Shown: positions 38,627 to 48,123, counted from the stretch's first letter. The stretch: 64,000 bases of DNA from Prevotella sp. (GCA_016285055.1 JAEEPZ010000004.1:26871-90870); one strand, 5' to 3'. The notes: generated from the sequence alone by a model not told the origin. A program made the numbers and translations.

Positions 38627-38787
38627 AGGCAGGGGCATGGCCCCTGCTAATCGTCGATACAGCAATGAGTCCCGAAGGGATGACAGAACTCGGGTAACAA
38701 ACAGACCGGGTTAGCTACGTAACTATGTCTTACTCCATCCGCACTGTACGTAAATAATTCAAGTTAGTGGACAATAATCTACCCAAA

Positions 38788-40245
38788 TCAGTATTCGTAG
38801 CTATTTATTTCCTCCTTGTATGCAGGCTTGTTGGGATTTTCGCGCAGAATCTGAGCAGCGAGCAGGCGGGCCTTCTGTCTGCCCATCTCGCACGACTGGC
38901 TCAGCAGGTGTAGGGCTTTGGCTACCTGGGCGTAGCGGTCGCGAGTGTTGGCATAGCGGGAGAATTTGCGGATGGACTCGGTAAAGGCGTTCACCATGTC
39001 CGTGCGCTGCGCGTCGGTGAGGAAATGGGCGTAGCGGCTGAAGAACACCAGACGCTCGCCGCCGACGTTCTGATAGGGGTCGTAGGAATAATAGGGAACA
39101 GCATCGGACAACTTCTTCAGATAGAGGAACATGCGGTCGAAGAGCTGCTCCTCTTGGTAAAGCTCAAAGACGGTGTCGATGCTGACATTCCCTGCCTTGC
39201 CCTCCTGGAACATCTTGTCGCGGTAGGCCGGCCACTGGTCTTCGCCGATGCTCTCGTGACAGAGGTGGAAGTAGTCCTTCTTGTCCTTTTGGCTGACGTT
39301 GCCATGGGCGAAAAACCAGCGTGCCGACTCAAGAACGGTCTCCTTGTCGTCAGTTCGTCGGCCAAGGCTGAAGAGCCGCTCGTGCCAGGACTGGACATCG
39401 CTCCTGTTGTCACTGTTCTTGCTAAGCTTTGACTTACAGAGTGCCTTTGCCTCGTCGTAGCGGCCATCGGCTACCATCTGGTCGTAACGCATGGCACTGA
39501 TGTCTTCAAGGTCGAGATACTGCGTGATGACCTTCTCGGCTTCGTCATTGCGGTCCAGTTCATAGAGCACGTTAACTTTCCACTTCACGTAGTGAGCCTT
39601 GTCGGAGCTGTACTTCGCCATCTGGATTTTCTTGTCTATCTCCTTCAGCAGGTCTTCTGGCGAGAGCAGGTGCTGCTGGGCCTTGTTGATGACTCCATCG
39701 ATGCCGCAGGACAGGTAACTCCTGTAGACGGTATGCTTGGCCAGTTGCTGTAGCCGCTGCACCATGCCGAGCTTCTTGTCGCGGTCCACGTGGTTATCGT
39801 TCAGCAGCACATCGCAAACGATGTCCAGTGCCTCCTCGTTGCCATAGTTGCTGTTCTGGTAGTTGTAGTCTTCATAGACGCAGTCGCTCTCAAACTCGTC
39901 GGCCAGTGTCTCAAGCAGCAGCAGCGCACCCTCGGCAGCCGTGGTGCCGTCCTGCTGATGGTTGAGATAGTTCAGCTGCTTCAGCACACGCTTGATGTCT
40001 TTGCGGATGACCGTCCAGTCGAGTGATGAGCCATAGCGCCGTGCGCCGCCCTTCTTGCGGTGCAGGAAGCAGTCCTTCACCATCTTCTCATAGTCCACCG
40101 CGTTCTCCACGGGCAGGAATTTCTCGATGATAGCCTCCGCGAAGGCCTGGTCCTTGGCAGCATAGCTCTTGGCAAACTTCAGCAGCAGTTTGTCGTCGGT
40201 CATCGTCAGTGTGCGTTTCAGCAGTTCTTTTGTTTCTTTGTCCAT
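38788..40245 (-). CDS. Hypothetical helical-repeat protein (SWIM-associated type)
   Basis: The 485-residue soluble, mostly helical protein has TPR-like stretches (VKWKVNVLYELDRNDEAEKV; YDQMVADGRYDEAKALCKSK) and no signal peptide. The middle resembles the C-terminal region of SWIM zinc-finger proteins, but no SWIM motif is present here. ATG 40245 is chosen; a TTG lies 6 bp upstream. It shares a divergent promoter region with the next unknown gene, suggesting joint regulation. Function unknown. Confidence 0.75.
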   Translation of the reverse strand: MDKETKELLKRTLTMTDDKLLLKFAKSYAAKDQAFAEAIIEKFLPVENAVDYEKMVKDCFLHRKKGGARRYGSSLDWTVIRKDIKRVLKQLNYLNHQQDGTTAAEGALLLLETLADEFESDCVYEDYNYQNSNYGNEEALDIVCDVLLNDNHVDRDKKLGMVQRLQQLAKHTVYRSYLSCGIDGVINKAQQHLLSPEDLLKEIDKKIQMAKYSSDKAHYVKWKVNVLYELDRNDEAEKVITQYLDLEDISAMRYDQMVADGRYDEAKALCKSKLSKNSDNRSDVQSWHERLFSLGRRTDDKETVLESARWFFAHGNVSQKDKKDYFHLCHESIGEDQWPAYRDKMFQEGKAGNVSIDTVFELYQEEQLFDRMFLYLKKLSDAVPYYSYDPYQNVGGERLVFFSRYAHFLTDAQRTDMVNAFTESIRKFSRYANTRDRYAQVAKALHLLSQSCEMGRQKARLLAAQILRENPNKPAYKEEINSYEY

Positions 40246-40267
40246 CGTCAATTAGTTGATTGTGGTG

Positions 40268-40330
40268 CAAAGGTACTAAAAAAAAATATGTGAATGAATC
40301 ATTAGTTTGCAGTTTTTTTTCGTACCTTTG
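40268..40330. promoter_or_regulatory. Divergent pair of consensus -7 elements
   Basis: The minus strand has TACCTTTG (40268-40275) and the plus strand has TACCTTTG (40323-40330), mirrored about an AT-rich centre. They serve the two unknown genes on either side. Confidence 0.8.
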
Positions 40331-40359
40331 CACGAAAATCACTGAAAAATGCGGTGACT

Positions 40360-42009
40360 ATGGCAAAGAAGAAACAGAAGAAAGGTGGGCAGCAGGGTCA
40401 GCAGTTCCTCTCGCCCGACGAATATTTGAAGCAGCGGGCACGTACACTCGTCATCGGAAAGTGCTACGTGAGTGAGGACATTGAGAAGGCTGGCGAGGGG
40501 CATGTCATCGTCAGCCGCAGGCATACGGGCGGCAAGGTGAGCGTGGCGTTCTACCTGGTTGACATCTGGTGCGTGGGCGTAAAGGACTCCTACTACAGGC
40601 TCCGCATGGAGGACTATGAGTTTGAGGAGATGATAGAAGAATATAGGCTTGGTATCCGCGAGTGCAGCTACGAAGAGGCGCACAACCGCATCTACGGTGC
40701 CATCGCCTTTGCCGAGGAAGCCGGCATCGCTCCCGACAAGAGCTTCAACGTGACGAAGTACATGCTGGAGGAGGACACTGATGACATTCCGCTCATCGAG
40801 TACGAATACGGTCGTGAGGGCAAGCATACCCTCATCACCCGCAACAACCTTGAGGCCAGCCGCTACCTGCCCCTGCTGAAGAAGAACCTGGGCGAGGGTA
40901 ACTACGACTTTATCCTCAAGGTCGATCCAGGCTTCGACGACGAGGATGACTGGACGGATGAGAACAAAGTGGATGAAGACCCTTGGAAACCGAGAAAGAT
41001 GGCGGACTTGGTGGCAAAGAAAGATAAGGACTTGCTTATCTACTATGCCAGCCTGTTAGGCTTTGACCTCGACAATAATCTGAGCGACGATGAGGTGCGA
41101 CGCAAGTATGTCAGTACCATTCTCGATAATCCCCTCATGGTGCTGTACCACTTGCCATTGAGAGACCTCAGGGTTCTGAAGGAAGCAAGGGACGACTCAA
41201 CGCAGCGCCCTGGCGTGTTCGTTATTTACGACTACCGCAGGTACTTGATGGAATGTTTTGGCATGGCTGAGGGCCATTTTGGGGCCTTCGGCTACTATCA
41301 GGTTTATATTGCCGAGGACTTTGCCAATGCCTTCCTGCCCCTCTTGGCAGAGAGTCTTGAGGATCGTCCGAACAAGCTAAGGCTCACGATGGAAACATTC
41401 GTTGAGGGTATGGCCAATCTTTATGGCGAGGTGAGCATTGACGATGTCAAGGCTCAGCTGAAAGTGCTATTTGAGGCTGAAGAGGAGAGCGATGTTGATG
41501 AGCTGTTCGACATTGCCTATGAAAACTCGTCAATGCTGCAGCTGTCTGTCTACAATGACAATGGCCGACGCTATGTCATGTCGCCCTACGCATGGGGTGA
41601 CGAGGATGCGCAGCGCCAAGAAATTGCCCGCCAGAGTGAGGGCATCGCGTCGCGCCGGCAGTTCACCTATGAAGAGATTACTTTGGCAGGCGGCCAGCCC
41701 GTTCCCGTCATTCCCAATAAGCACAGTAAGGAGTTCGAGGCGTTCCTCACAGACCGTCTCTGCATGAGGGAGTCGCAGGTGATGGATGCATGCTTCAATA
41801 TCTGGTATGACTTGATGCACGAGAAAGAGGTTCTTCCTGATGTAGAGATAGAGACCGCAGAGCAATTTTTTGAAGATTATGTACTGGGACAAGCAGAAGT
41901 CACTCTAACCCCGCAGATATGCGCCGAGGGCCGACAGCTACTGAAAGCCTACATCGACAGTATGCCCCGCTGGACGCTGAAAGGACATGCTATCGAAGAC
42001 GTGGAGTGA
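40360..42009 (+). CDS. Hypothetical acidic protein of unknown function
   Basis: The 549-residue protein has a basic start (MAKKKQKKGGQQGQQFLSP), a conserved-looking N-terminal part (RTLVIGKCYVSEDI, HVIVSRRHTGGKVSVAFYLV, DIWCVGVKDSYYRLRMEDYE) and a long acidic remainder (DPGFDDEDDWTDENKVDEDP). It has no membrane segment or known catalytic motif. ATG 40360 is preferred over a GTG 6 bp upstream. It is transcribed divergently from the helical-repeat gene. The family is typical of Bacteroidales genomes but uncharacterised. Confidence 0.75.
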   Translation: MAKKKQKKGGQQGQQFLSPDEYLKQRARTLVIGKCYVSEDIEKAGEGHVIVSRRHTGGKVSVAFYLVDIWCVGVKDSYYRLRMEDYEFEEMIEEYRLGIRECSYEEAHNRIYGAIAFAEEAGIAPDKSFNVTKYMLEEDTDDIPLIEYEYGREGKHTLITRNNLEASRYLPLLKKNLGEGNYDFILKVDPGFDDEDDWTDENKVDEDPWKPRKMADLVAKKDKDLLIYYASLLGFDLDNNLSDDEVRRKYVSTILDNPLMVLYHLPLRDLRVLKEARDDSTQRPGVFVIYDYRRYLMECFGMAEGHFGAFGYYQVYIAEDFANAFLPLLAESLEDRPNKLRLTMETFVEGMANLYGEVSIDDVKAQLKVLFEAEEESDVDELFDIAYENSSMLQLSVYNDNGRRYVMSPYAWGDEDAQRQEIARQSEGIASRRQFTYEEITLAGGQPVPVIPNKHSKEFEAFLTDRLCMRESQVMDACFNIWYDLMHEKEVLPDVEIETAEQFFEDYVLGQAEVTLTPQICAEGRQLLKAYIDSMPRWTLKGHAIEDVE

Positions 42010-42044
42010 TACAGGGCCGTTGAATGAGGTAGATTTTACCCGAA

Positions 42045-43076
42045 TCAACATAGGTTTTCGATTTCTTTGTTTGGCAATCCTGTAATCGCTGCAATCTGCT
42101 CAGTAGTCATGATATTCATTGACTTCAAATTGCGGGCTGTCTGTAGCAATTTTAGCCTAGCTTCTTCAGCTTTGGCTTCTGATTCTTCAGCTTTGGCTTC
42201 CGATTCTTTGACTTTGGCTTCCGATTCTTTGACTTTGGCTTCCGATTCTTTGACTTTGGCTTCCGATTCTTTGACTTTGGCTTCCGATTCTTTGACTTTG
42301 GCTTCCGATTCTTTGGCTTTTTCTTCCGCTTCTTTGGCTCTTTCTTCCGCTTCTTTGGCTCTTTCTGCTATTTCTTCTTCCCAAGTCCTTTGCGTAGAAA
42401 CCCTGTCCCAGAACTTGTCGTAGGCACGCATCTCCTCGTCGTTGAACGCTGCCCGCTCCACGATTTCGAGGGCTTCATTCACTTCCTCGTTCTCCAACAG
42501 CTCAGCGGGGGCCTCCTGCGTCTTCTCATTGATCTCGGTGAGGAAGCGAAGCCAGAGCACCTGCATCTTCTGCTCGCTGAAGTTTTGGGGCTTGAATTTT
42601 GGCAGTTCAACGAAGATGAGGTGGAGACCGTCAATCACCTTGTAGGTGTACTTGTCGTGAACAAGATGATAGTAATGGTAATAATCCTCCACGTCTTTCT
42701 GAAATACGGCATTGACGAAGTTCAAGGCATAAACGGGTTGCAGGCTCTTATACGACATTCCCTTTGTCGACTGCTCGACGTATGCTTTTGAAGCGTTGAG
42801 CAGAACTCGCTTCTTGAACGATTCCGTCCACGACATCTGCATCTCCACGATGAACTCGCGCTGGTGGTTGTCCTTGCAGCAAACGTCCACAATACTGTAT
42901 TTTTCAACCTCCGTCCTCTCTGGGATTTTTTCGGGTGGCCAGTATTCCACGCTCTCCACGCGTTCATCGGCCTTCAGCGGAAGCAAGGCATTGAGCAAAC
43001 TGATGACAAGGCGTTTGTGCATGCCGAATATTTTCTTGAAAGTCAGGTCGGCTTTCGGGTCTAAATACTTTCCCAT
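42045..43076 (-). CDS. Rpn-family PD-(D/E)XK nuclease/putative transposase with heptad-repeat tail
   Basis: The 343-residue protein has N-terminal DPKADLTFKKIFGMHKRLVI, ALLPLKADERVESVEYWPPE, then SIVDVCCKDNHQREFIVEMQ containing the D...E-x-Q nuclease core (PF12784). After ~residue 230 comes a long Lys/Glu coiled coil with five KVKESEA heptads plus variants, encoded by 21-bp direct repeats. The C-terminal LKSMNIMTTEQIAAITGLP is the usual helix-turn-helix-like end. Rpn proteins promote recombination and some act in phage defence. The repeat number can change without frameshift. Confidence 0.9.
   Translation of the reverse strand: MGKYLDPKADLTFKKIFGMHKRLVISLLNALLPLKADERVESVEYWPPEKIPERTEVEKYSIVDVCCKDNHQREFIVEMQMSWTESFKKRVLLNASKAYVEQSTKGMSYKSLQPVYALNFVNAVFQKDVEDYYHYYHLVHDKYTYKVIDGLHLIFVELPKFKPQNFSEQKMQVLWLRFLTEINEKTQEAPAELLENEEVNEALEIVERAAFNDEEMRAYDKFWDRVSTQRTWEEEIAERAKEAEERAKEAEEKAKESEAKVKESEAKVKESEAKVKESEAKVKESEAKVKESEAKAEESEAKAEEARLKLLQTARNLKSMNIMTTEQIAAITGLPNKEIENLC
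42165..42311. repeat. 21-bp coding tandem repeat in the Rpn-family gene
   Basis: There are five exact units (TTTGACTTTGGCTTCCGATT plus C; 42207-42311) and degenerate flanking units. Each encodes one coiled-coil heptad. Confidence 0.93.
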
Positions 43077-43101
43077 AATGATGTTGTTTGGAGTTATGGT
43101 A

Positions 43102-43109
43102 CAAAAGTA
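43102..43109 (-). promoter_or_regulatory. -7 element (TACTTTTG) for the Rpn-family gene
   Basis: The minus strand reads AGTACTTTTGTACC 26 bp before the ATG. Confidence 0.6.
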
Positions 43110-43165
43110 CTAATAAATTTTCAATTATGTTGCTAATCGGCCGTTTTTTTTTTCTACGTTACTTA

Positions 43166-45757
43166 TCAGCCAAACAACTTGCCTACGATGTCGAGCAGGT
43201 TGCGGACGGTCTGCTTGTCGGGGACGGGGATGCGGAGGGAGGTTTGGCCTGTCTCGGCATCGGTCTCGACCAGGGTGTCAACGAGCTGGGCAGTGGCCTC
43301 CGGCGACTTCAGGGTATTGGCAAGACCAGAGAGGAAGGAGATGCCCTGCGCAACAAGCTCCTTGGGCTGACGGGGTGTCTTTGTACCAGAGGAGGCGGCA
43401 GTGGTCTGCGGGGATTCGGCGGGAGACGGAGCTGTCGGTCCATCTTCCCTGGAAGCCGAATCGTAACGCTCTGGCACATCACCAACTAACTCCTCTTCAA
43501 TCTGCTCTTGTATTGGCTCTTCTTTGGCGGACTCAGGCTCTTCCTTGACAGGTTCCGGATCGTCGGCGGGATCGCTGTCGGGGGAACCAACGGGCTCAGT
43601 AAGAGCGGCGGGCTGCTGTTTCTCCTCTTCAAAGACTTCGCCAAGCGTGTCCATCATGGCGGTGAACTTCGACTCGTTGCCGAGGAAGATGGCATCTTCT
43701 CCGTTGTCGAGGACACCCTCGAACATGGCGGTCTTGAAGCGGAGCTTGCCAAGCATTCCTTCTTCTATGGTGCCCCGGCTGACGAGGTTGATGACCTGCA
43801 CATTGCGCTCCTGTCCGAGGCGGTAGATGCGGGCGATGCGCTGCTCTAAGACGGCAGGGTTCCACGGCAGGTCGAGGTTGATCATGATGGAGCCGGCCTG
43901 CAGGTTCAGGCCTGTGCTTCCCGCATCGGTGGAGAGGAACACGCGGCTGTCGGGATTGTCTGTAAAGTTGCTGATAAGGTCGCGGCGGTTCTTCGAGGGC
44001 ACACCGCCGTGAAGGTACTCGTAGCGGACACCCAGTTTGTCAAGCTCGTAGGCGATGAGGCGCGTCATGCGCTCCCACTGGCTGAAGATGACCACCTTCT
44101 CATCGCCGTTGTCGAAGACCGACTGCAGGATGCTCATCGTCTCGGTGACTTTCGTGTCGTAGCGCGACTTCTGGTCGAGGATGTAGGTGCTGTCGCACAC
44201 CATGCGCATCATCGAGAGGAACTGCAGCAGGCGCTGGCGGTCTTTCTCCGTGAGGAAGTGCATCTTGCGCCACTTTTGCACAATGTTCGCCACGCTTACC
44301 TTGTACTCTTCGTGGATGTCCATCTGCTCCTTTGTCATCGGCACGAAAAGGTTCTGGTCTGTGCGCTTAGGCATCTGCAGGGCCACCTGCTTCTTCGTGC
44401 GGCGGATGAGGCGCTCGCGGGCCACTTCGCCCACCTTGTTCAGATTCTGGTAGCCGATGACCTTGCCGCTGTCGTCGGTCACGATGCAGTCGGCACGGAA
44501 CTGCCAGTAGGGACCAAGACAGTAATTGTCGGCAAACTCCATGACGGAGTACAGCTCTTCCAACTTGTTCTCCAGCGGTGTGCCGGAGAGGATGACGGCG
44601 TAGTCGGAGCGTATCTTCCGTGCGCCCATTGAAATCTGTGTCTTCCAGTTCTTCAGGCGCTGTACCTCGTCCATGATGAGCACCTCGGTCTGCAGCGAGC
44701 CCCACATCTTCACGTCATTAGTCATGCAGTTGTAAGAAACAATCTTGTACGGCACGTCGCTGGCATATTGCTCCTTACGTTTCATCGGGTTGCCCTCAAT
44801 GACGAGCGTCAGGGGTTTGGCAGGCGATGCCTCCGGGCGTTGCAGTCCCACGAACCGCTCTATCTCCCTTTGCCACTGGTACTTCAGCGACGTGGGACAG
44901 ACGACAAGCACCTGCTCTGCCATTCCCTCGCGCCTCAGAAGCTCCGCCGTGCCGATAGCTTGGATGGTCTTGCCTAAGCCCATCTCGTCGGCGATAATCG
45001 TGCGGCCTCGCTCGAAGGCAAACCTGATGCCCTCACGCTGGTAGGGATAGAGCGAGACGGTAAGCAGCTGGTCGAGACGCTCGTCGGTATATATCTTGAT
45101 AAGCTGACTGCGGAACCTGCGTTCGCGCTGCTCAAGGATGAAGTCGATGGCATCCTGATAAAAACGGAAAGATGAATCGATGTTGGCCGCAGCTACGAGC
45201 AACTTGTCATAGTTGTCGAAGGCGTAGGGAAACATCACGCCCTCGGCATCGAAATATTGCGCAGCCAACTGCATGAACTCCTCGTGGTGGTCACTGCCCA
45301 CGCGAATCTTCACCTGCCGTCCTTCGGTGTAAGACAGGTAGACCGACGTGTAGGTAGGCGGTTCCTGATGTACTTTTCTCCACCTCCTGTTCTCGGTTAT
45401 CCACAGCTTCACCCTTTCGATATGCTTGCAGGTGCCAAGCCGCGAAGTCTTGAAGTCCAGACACGAGCAATAGTTCCAAGGACTTTCCTCGCCCCTGTAC
45501 ACCACCTTGTACGTCTGTTTCGTCTGCGGGTTCCTCACCTCGTATTCTCCCGGATGGTTCTTCTCGTCCACGTCTGTCACCGCCATCGGTTCCTCTGCCG
45601 CAATCTGCTTCCTTAAAGCTCGCTGCCACTCCGTCAGCGTCATCCCCTGCGGCTTTACCACCCACGAAATCTTTGGAATCCTCACCGCCTGGCTTCCAGT
45701 GCCAGCCTTCCGTTTCGTCGTTCTCTTCTTTGTTGTTGCGCTCTTTTTAGTAGGCAT
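43166..45757 (-). CDS. SNF2/Swi2-family helicase with N-terminal SWIM zinc finger
   Basis: The 863-residue protein has a basic start (MPTKKSATTKKRTTKRKAG) and a SWIM finger CSCLDFKTSRLGTCKH (~residue 97; C-x-C...C-x-H). The RecA-like pair follows: IIADEMGLGKTIQAIG (Walker A), IMDEVQRLKNW (DEVQ-type motif II), VILSGTPLENKLEELY, then helicase-C VFLSTDAGSTGLNLQ and NPAVLEQRIARIYRLGQ. The last ~170 residues are an acidic low-complexity linker (Glu/Pro rich) and a helical tail. It is a dsDNA translocase; its role in repair or transcription remodelling is not known. Confidence 0.93.
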   Translation of the reverse strand: MPTKKSATTKKRTTKRKAGTGSQAVRIPKISWVVKPQGMTLTEWQRALRKQIAAEEPMAVTDVDEKNHPGEYEVRNPQTKQTYKVVYRGEESPWNYCSCLDFKTSRLGTCKHIERVKLWITENRRWRKVHQEPPTYTSVYLSYTEGRQVKIRVGSDHHEEFMQLAAQYFDAEGVMFPYAFDNYDKLLVAAANIDSSFRFYQDAIDFILEQRERRFRSQLIKIYTDERLDQLLTVSLYPYQREGIRFAFERGRTIIADEMGLGKTIQAIGTAELLRREGMAEQVLVVCPTSLKYQWQREIERFVGLQRPEASPAKPLTLVIEGNPMKRKEQYASDVPYKIVSYNCMTNDVKMWGSLQTEVLIMDEVQRLKNWKTQISMGARKIRSDYAVILSGTPLENKLEELYSVMEFADNYCLGPYWQFRADCIVTDDSGKVIGYQNLNKVGEVARERLIRRTKKQVALQMPKRTDQNLFVPMTKEQMDIHEEYKVSVANIVQKWRKMHFLTEKDRQRLLQFLSMMRMVCDSTYILDQKSRYDTKVTETMSILQSVFDNGDEKVVIFSQWERMTRLIAYELDKLGVRYEYLHGGVPSKNRRDLISNFTDNPDSRVFLSTDAGSTGLNLQAGSIMINLDLPWNPAVLEQRIARIYRLGQERNVQVINLVSRGTIEEGMLGKLRFKTAMFEGVLDNGEDAIFLGNESKFTAMMDTLGEVFEEEKQQPAALTEPVGSPDSDPADDPEPVKEEPESAKEEPIQEQIEEELVGDVPERYDSASREDGPTAPSPAESPQTTAASSGTKTPRQPKELVAQGISFLSGLANTLKSPEATAQLVDTLVETDAETGQTSLRIPVPDKQTVRNLLDIVGKLFG

Positions 45758-45797
45758 ATTTCTTGTGTTACAGTTCTTTTCCTTTCCAAGTCGGCTG

Positions 45798-45805
45798 CAA
45801 ATTTA
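45798..45805 (-). promoter_or_regulatory. -7 element (TAAATTTG) for the SNF2 gene
   Basis: The minus strand reads TAAATTTGCAG 41 bp before the ATG. The opposite strand near 45868-45875 has a weaker GATATTTGC for htpG. Confidence 0.6.
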
Positions 45806-45920
45806 CAAAAAATTTGTGACATTTCTGCAAAAAGAGACAAAAAAAAGAATCCTTTTTGTTGTGGCACGATATTTGCAATATAATAGTCAGCGTAATTAAC
45901 AAATTCAATATAAAAAGACT

Positions 45921-47981
45921 ATGCAAAAAGGTAACATCGGAGTGACAACCGAGAACATCTTCCCGGTTATCAAGAAATTCCTCTACAGTGATCATGAGAT
46001 TTTCCTGCGTGAGATGGTGAGCAACGCCGTCGATGCAACGCAGAAACTGAAGACCCTGGCAGCACAGGGCGAGTTCAAGGGCGACATGGGCGACCTGGCC
46101 GTGCACATCAGCCTCGACACCGACAAGGGCACCATCACCATCAGCGACCACGGCATCGGCATGACCGAGGAGGAGATTGACAAGTATATCAATCAGATAG
46201 CTTTCTCGGGCGTGAACGACTTCCTGGAGAAGTATAAGGATCAGGCCAACAACATCATCGGCCACTTCGGACTGGGTTTCTACAGCTCGTTCATGGTGTC
46301 GAAGAAGGTGGAGATCGTGACGAAGAGCTACAAGGAAGGGGCTACGGCCGTGAAGTGGAGCTGCGACGGCTCACCGGCCTTCGAGATTGACGATGCTGAG
46401 CGTGAGGAGCGCGGATCGGACATCATCCTCTACATCGACGACGACTGCAAGGAGTTCCTGGACAAGAGCAAGATAGAGGGACTGCTGCAGAAATACTGCA
46501 AGTTCCTGCCCGTGCCCATCGCTTTCGGCAAGAAGCAGGAGTGGTCGAGCGAGGAGAAGAAGATGGTGGACACCGCCGAGGACAATATTATTAATAATGT
46601 TGAGCCGCTGTGGACGAAAGCTCCGTCGACGCTGAAGGATGAAGACTACAAGTCGTTCTACCGCACCCTCTATCCCATGCAGGACGAGCCGCTGTTCTGG
46701 ATTCACTTGAACGTGGACTATCCCTTCAACCTCACCGGTATCCTCTACTTTCCCCGCATCAAGAACTCCATCGAGCTGCAGAAGAACAAGATTCAGCTCT
46801 ACTGCAACCAGGTGTTCGTCACCGACCAAGTGGAAGGCATCGTGCCTGAGTTCCTCACCCTGCTGCACGGCGTCATCGACTCGCCCGACATCCCGCTGAA
46901 CGTGAGCCGCAGCTATCTGCAGAGCGACCGCGAGGTGAAGAAAATCTCTACCTACATCACCAAGAAGGTGAGCGACCGCCTGAAGGCCATCTTCAACGAG
47001 GACCGCAAGGTCTATGAGGAGAAGTGGGACGACCTGAAGCTCTTCATCAATTACGGCATCCTGACCGAGGAGAACTTCTACGACCGCGCCAAGGAATTCT
47101 CGCTGATGAAGGACACCGAGGGCAAATACTTCACCTTCGACGAATATAAGACGCTCATCGAGGCATCGCAGAAGGATAAGGACGGCAATCTCGTCTACCT
47201 CTATGCCACCGACAAGGACGAGCAGTACAGCTACATCAAGGCTGCACAGGACAAGGGCTACTCCGTGCTGCTGCTCGACGGCCAGCTTGACGTGCCCTGC
47301 ATCCAGACGCTGGAGCAGAAGTTTGAAAAGAGCCGCTTCACCCGTGTCGATGCTGACACCATCGACCACCTCATCCAGAAGGACGACACGCCGAAGAGCA
47401 ACCTGAGTGACAGCGAGCGTGACAATTTGTCAGCCGTGTTCCAGTCGCAACTGCCAAAACTTGACAAGACCGAGTTCATCGTCGAGGTGAACGCACTTGG
47501 CGAGGATCAACGCCCCGTGGTCATCACCCAGAACGAGTGGATGCGCCGCATGAAGGAGATGAGCCGCTACCAGAGCGGCATGGCCTTCTACGCACAGATG
47601 CCCGACTCGCTGAACCTTGTACTGAACAGCGACCACCGGCTGGTGAAGCAGGTGCTCAGCGACGCAGAAGCCCAGCTGGCTGAACAGCTGAAGCCCATTG
47701 AAGCCGAGCTGAAAGGCCTGGAGGCCCGTCTGGCCGTCATCAACCAGAAGACGGAGAAGAAGAAAGCCGATGAGATCACGCAGGAAGAAAAGGACGAGAA
47801 AGCCAATACGCAGAAGGCCATCGACGAACAGAAGGAGAAGCGCCAGAGTGCGCTGAGCGGTTTTGCTGCTCAGAACAATGTGGTGCACCAGCTCATCGAC
47901 CTCGCCCTGCTGCAGAACGGTATGCTGAAGGGCGCTGCCCTCGATGCCTTCCTCCGCCGCTCGGTCGATATGATTCAGTAA
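45921..47981 (+). CDS. htpG: Chaperone HtpG (Hsp90)
   Basis: The 686-residue Hsp90 chaperone has an N-terminal GHKL ATPase: FLREMVSNAVDATQKL (Glu/Asn box), ISDHGIGMTEEEIDKYI and FGLGFYSSFMVSKKVEI. The middle domain has LYFPRIKNSIELQKNKIQLY and IDSPDIPLNVSRSYLQSDRE. The C-terminal dimerisation region carries an inserted Lys/Glu coil (~residues 605-640: KKKADEITQEEKDEKANTQ), characteristic of Bacteroidetes HtpG. It is a cytoplasmic stress chaperone. A terminator follows the tandem repeat downstream. Confidence 0.97.
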   Translation: MQKGNIGVTTENIFPVIKKFLYSDHEIFLREMVSNAVDATQKLKTLAAQGEFKGDMGDLAVHISLDTDKGTITISDHGIGMTEEEIDKYINQIAFSGVNDFLEKYKDQANNIIGHFGLGFYSSFMVSKKVEIVTKSYKEGATAVKWSCDGSPAFEIDDAEREERGSDIILYIDDDCKEFLDKSKIEGLLQKYCKFLPVPIAFGKKQEWSSEEKKMVDTAEDNIINNVEPLWTKAPSTLKDEDYKSFYRTLYPMQDEPLFWIHLNVDYPFNLTGILYFPRIKNSIELQKNKIQLYCNQVFVTDQVEGIVPEFLTLLHGVIDSPDIPLNVSRSYLQSDREVKKISTYITKKVSDRLKAIFNEDRKVYEEKWDDLKLFINYGILTEENFYDRAKEFSLMKDTEGKYFTFDEYKTLIEASQKDKDGNLVYLYATDKDEQYSYIKAAQDKGYSVLLLDGQLDVPCIQTLEQKFEKSRFTRVDADTIDHLIQKDDTPKSNLSDSERDNLSAVFQSQLPKLDKTEFIVEVNALGEDQRPVVITQNEWMRRMKEMSRYQSGMAFYAQMPDSLNLVLNSDHRLVKQVLSDAEAQLAEQLKPIEAELKGLEARLAVINQKTEKKKADEITQEEKDEKANTQKAIDEQKEKRQSALSGFAAQNNVVHQLIDLALLQNGMLKGAALDAFLRRSVDMIQ

Positions 47982-47984
47982 GTA

Positions 47985-48060
47985 GTAAAGGAGTAAGTAG
48001 TGAAGGAGTAAGTAGTAAAGGAGGAAGAGTAAAGGAGGGAGAAGTAAAGGAGTAAGGAGT
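47985..48060 (+). repeat. Purine-rich tandem repeat after htpG (AAAGGAGTAAGTAGT type)
   Basis: Units such as AGTAGTAAAGGAGTA and AAAGGAGG are repeated about six times, beginning at the htpG stop. It is the same class as the nqrB/nqrC array. Confidence 0.8.
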
Positions 48061-48099
48061 TAAAAAAAATTAAGTGGCTGAAAAAAACTCCTTACTCCT
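48048..48099 (+). terminator. Terminator after htpG
   Basis: AGGAGTAAGGAGTT (48048-48061) pairs perfectly with AACTCCTTACTCCT (48086-48099). The 5' arm is part of the tandem repeat, so the repeat doubles as half of the stem. Confidence 0.65.
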
Positions 48100-48123
48100 C
48101 ACTCTTAACTCCCAACTCTTTTG

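Larger units (their letters stand above)
38290..38755. repeat. Accessory repeat patch with inverted terminal-like copies
   Basis: The left copy (38290-38345: GTGCGGATG, GCTACGTCGCTAA, GCTTGTTCC) and the right copy on the other strand (38676-38749: GTGCGGATGG, TTACGTAGCTAACCC, TCTGTTTGTT) are related. They bound ~470 bp with no convincing gene. The right copy also matches 63892-63970. The 38354-38449 part is AT-rich and featureless. Confidence 0.7.

Noticed and set aside
38438..38650. Small ORF with repeated DGEYQSS
   Set aside because: Product of the 21-bp DNA repeat in an accessory patch; no ribosome-binding site or conservation signal.
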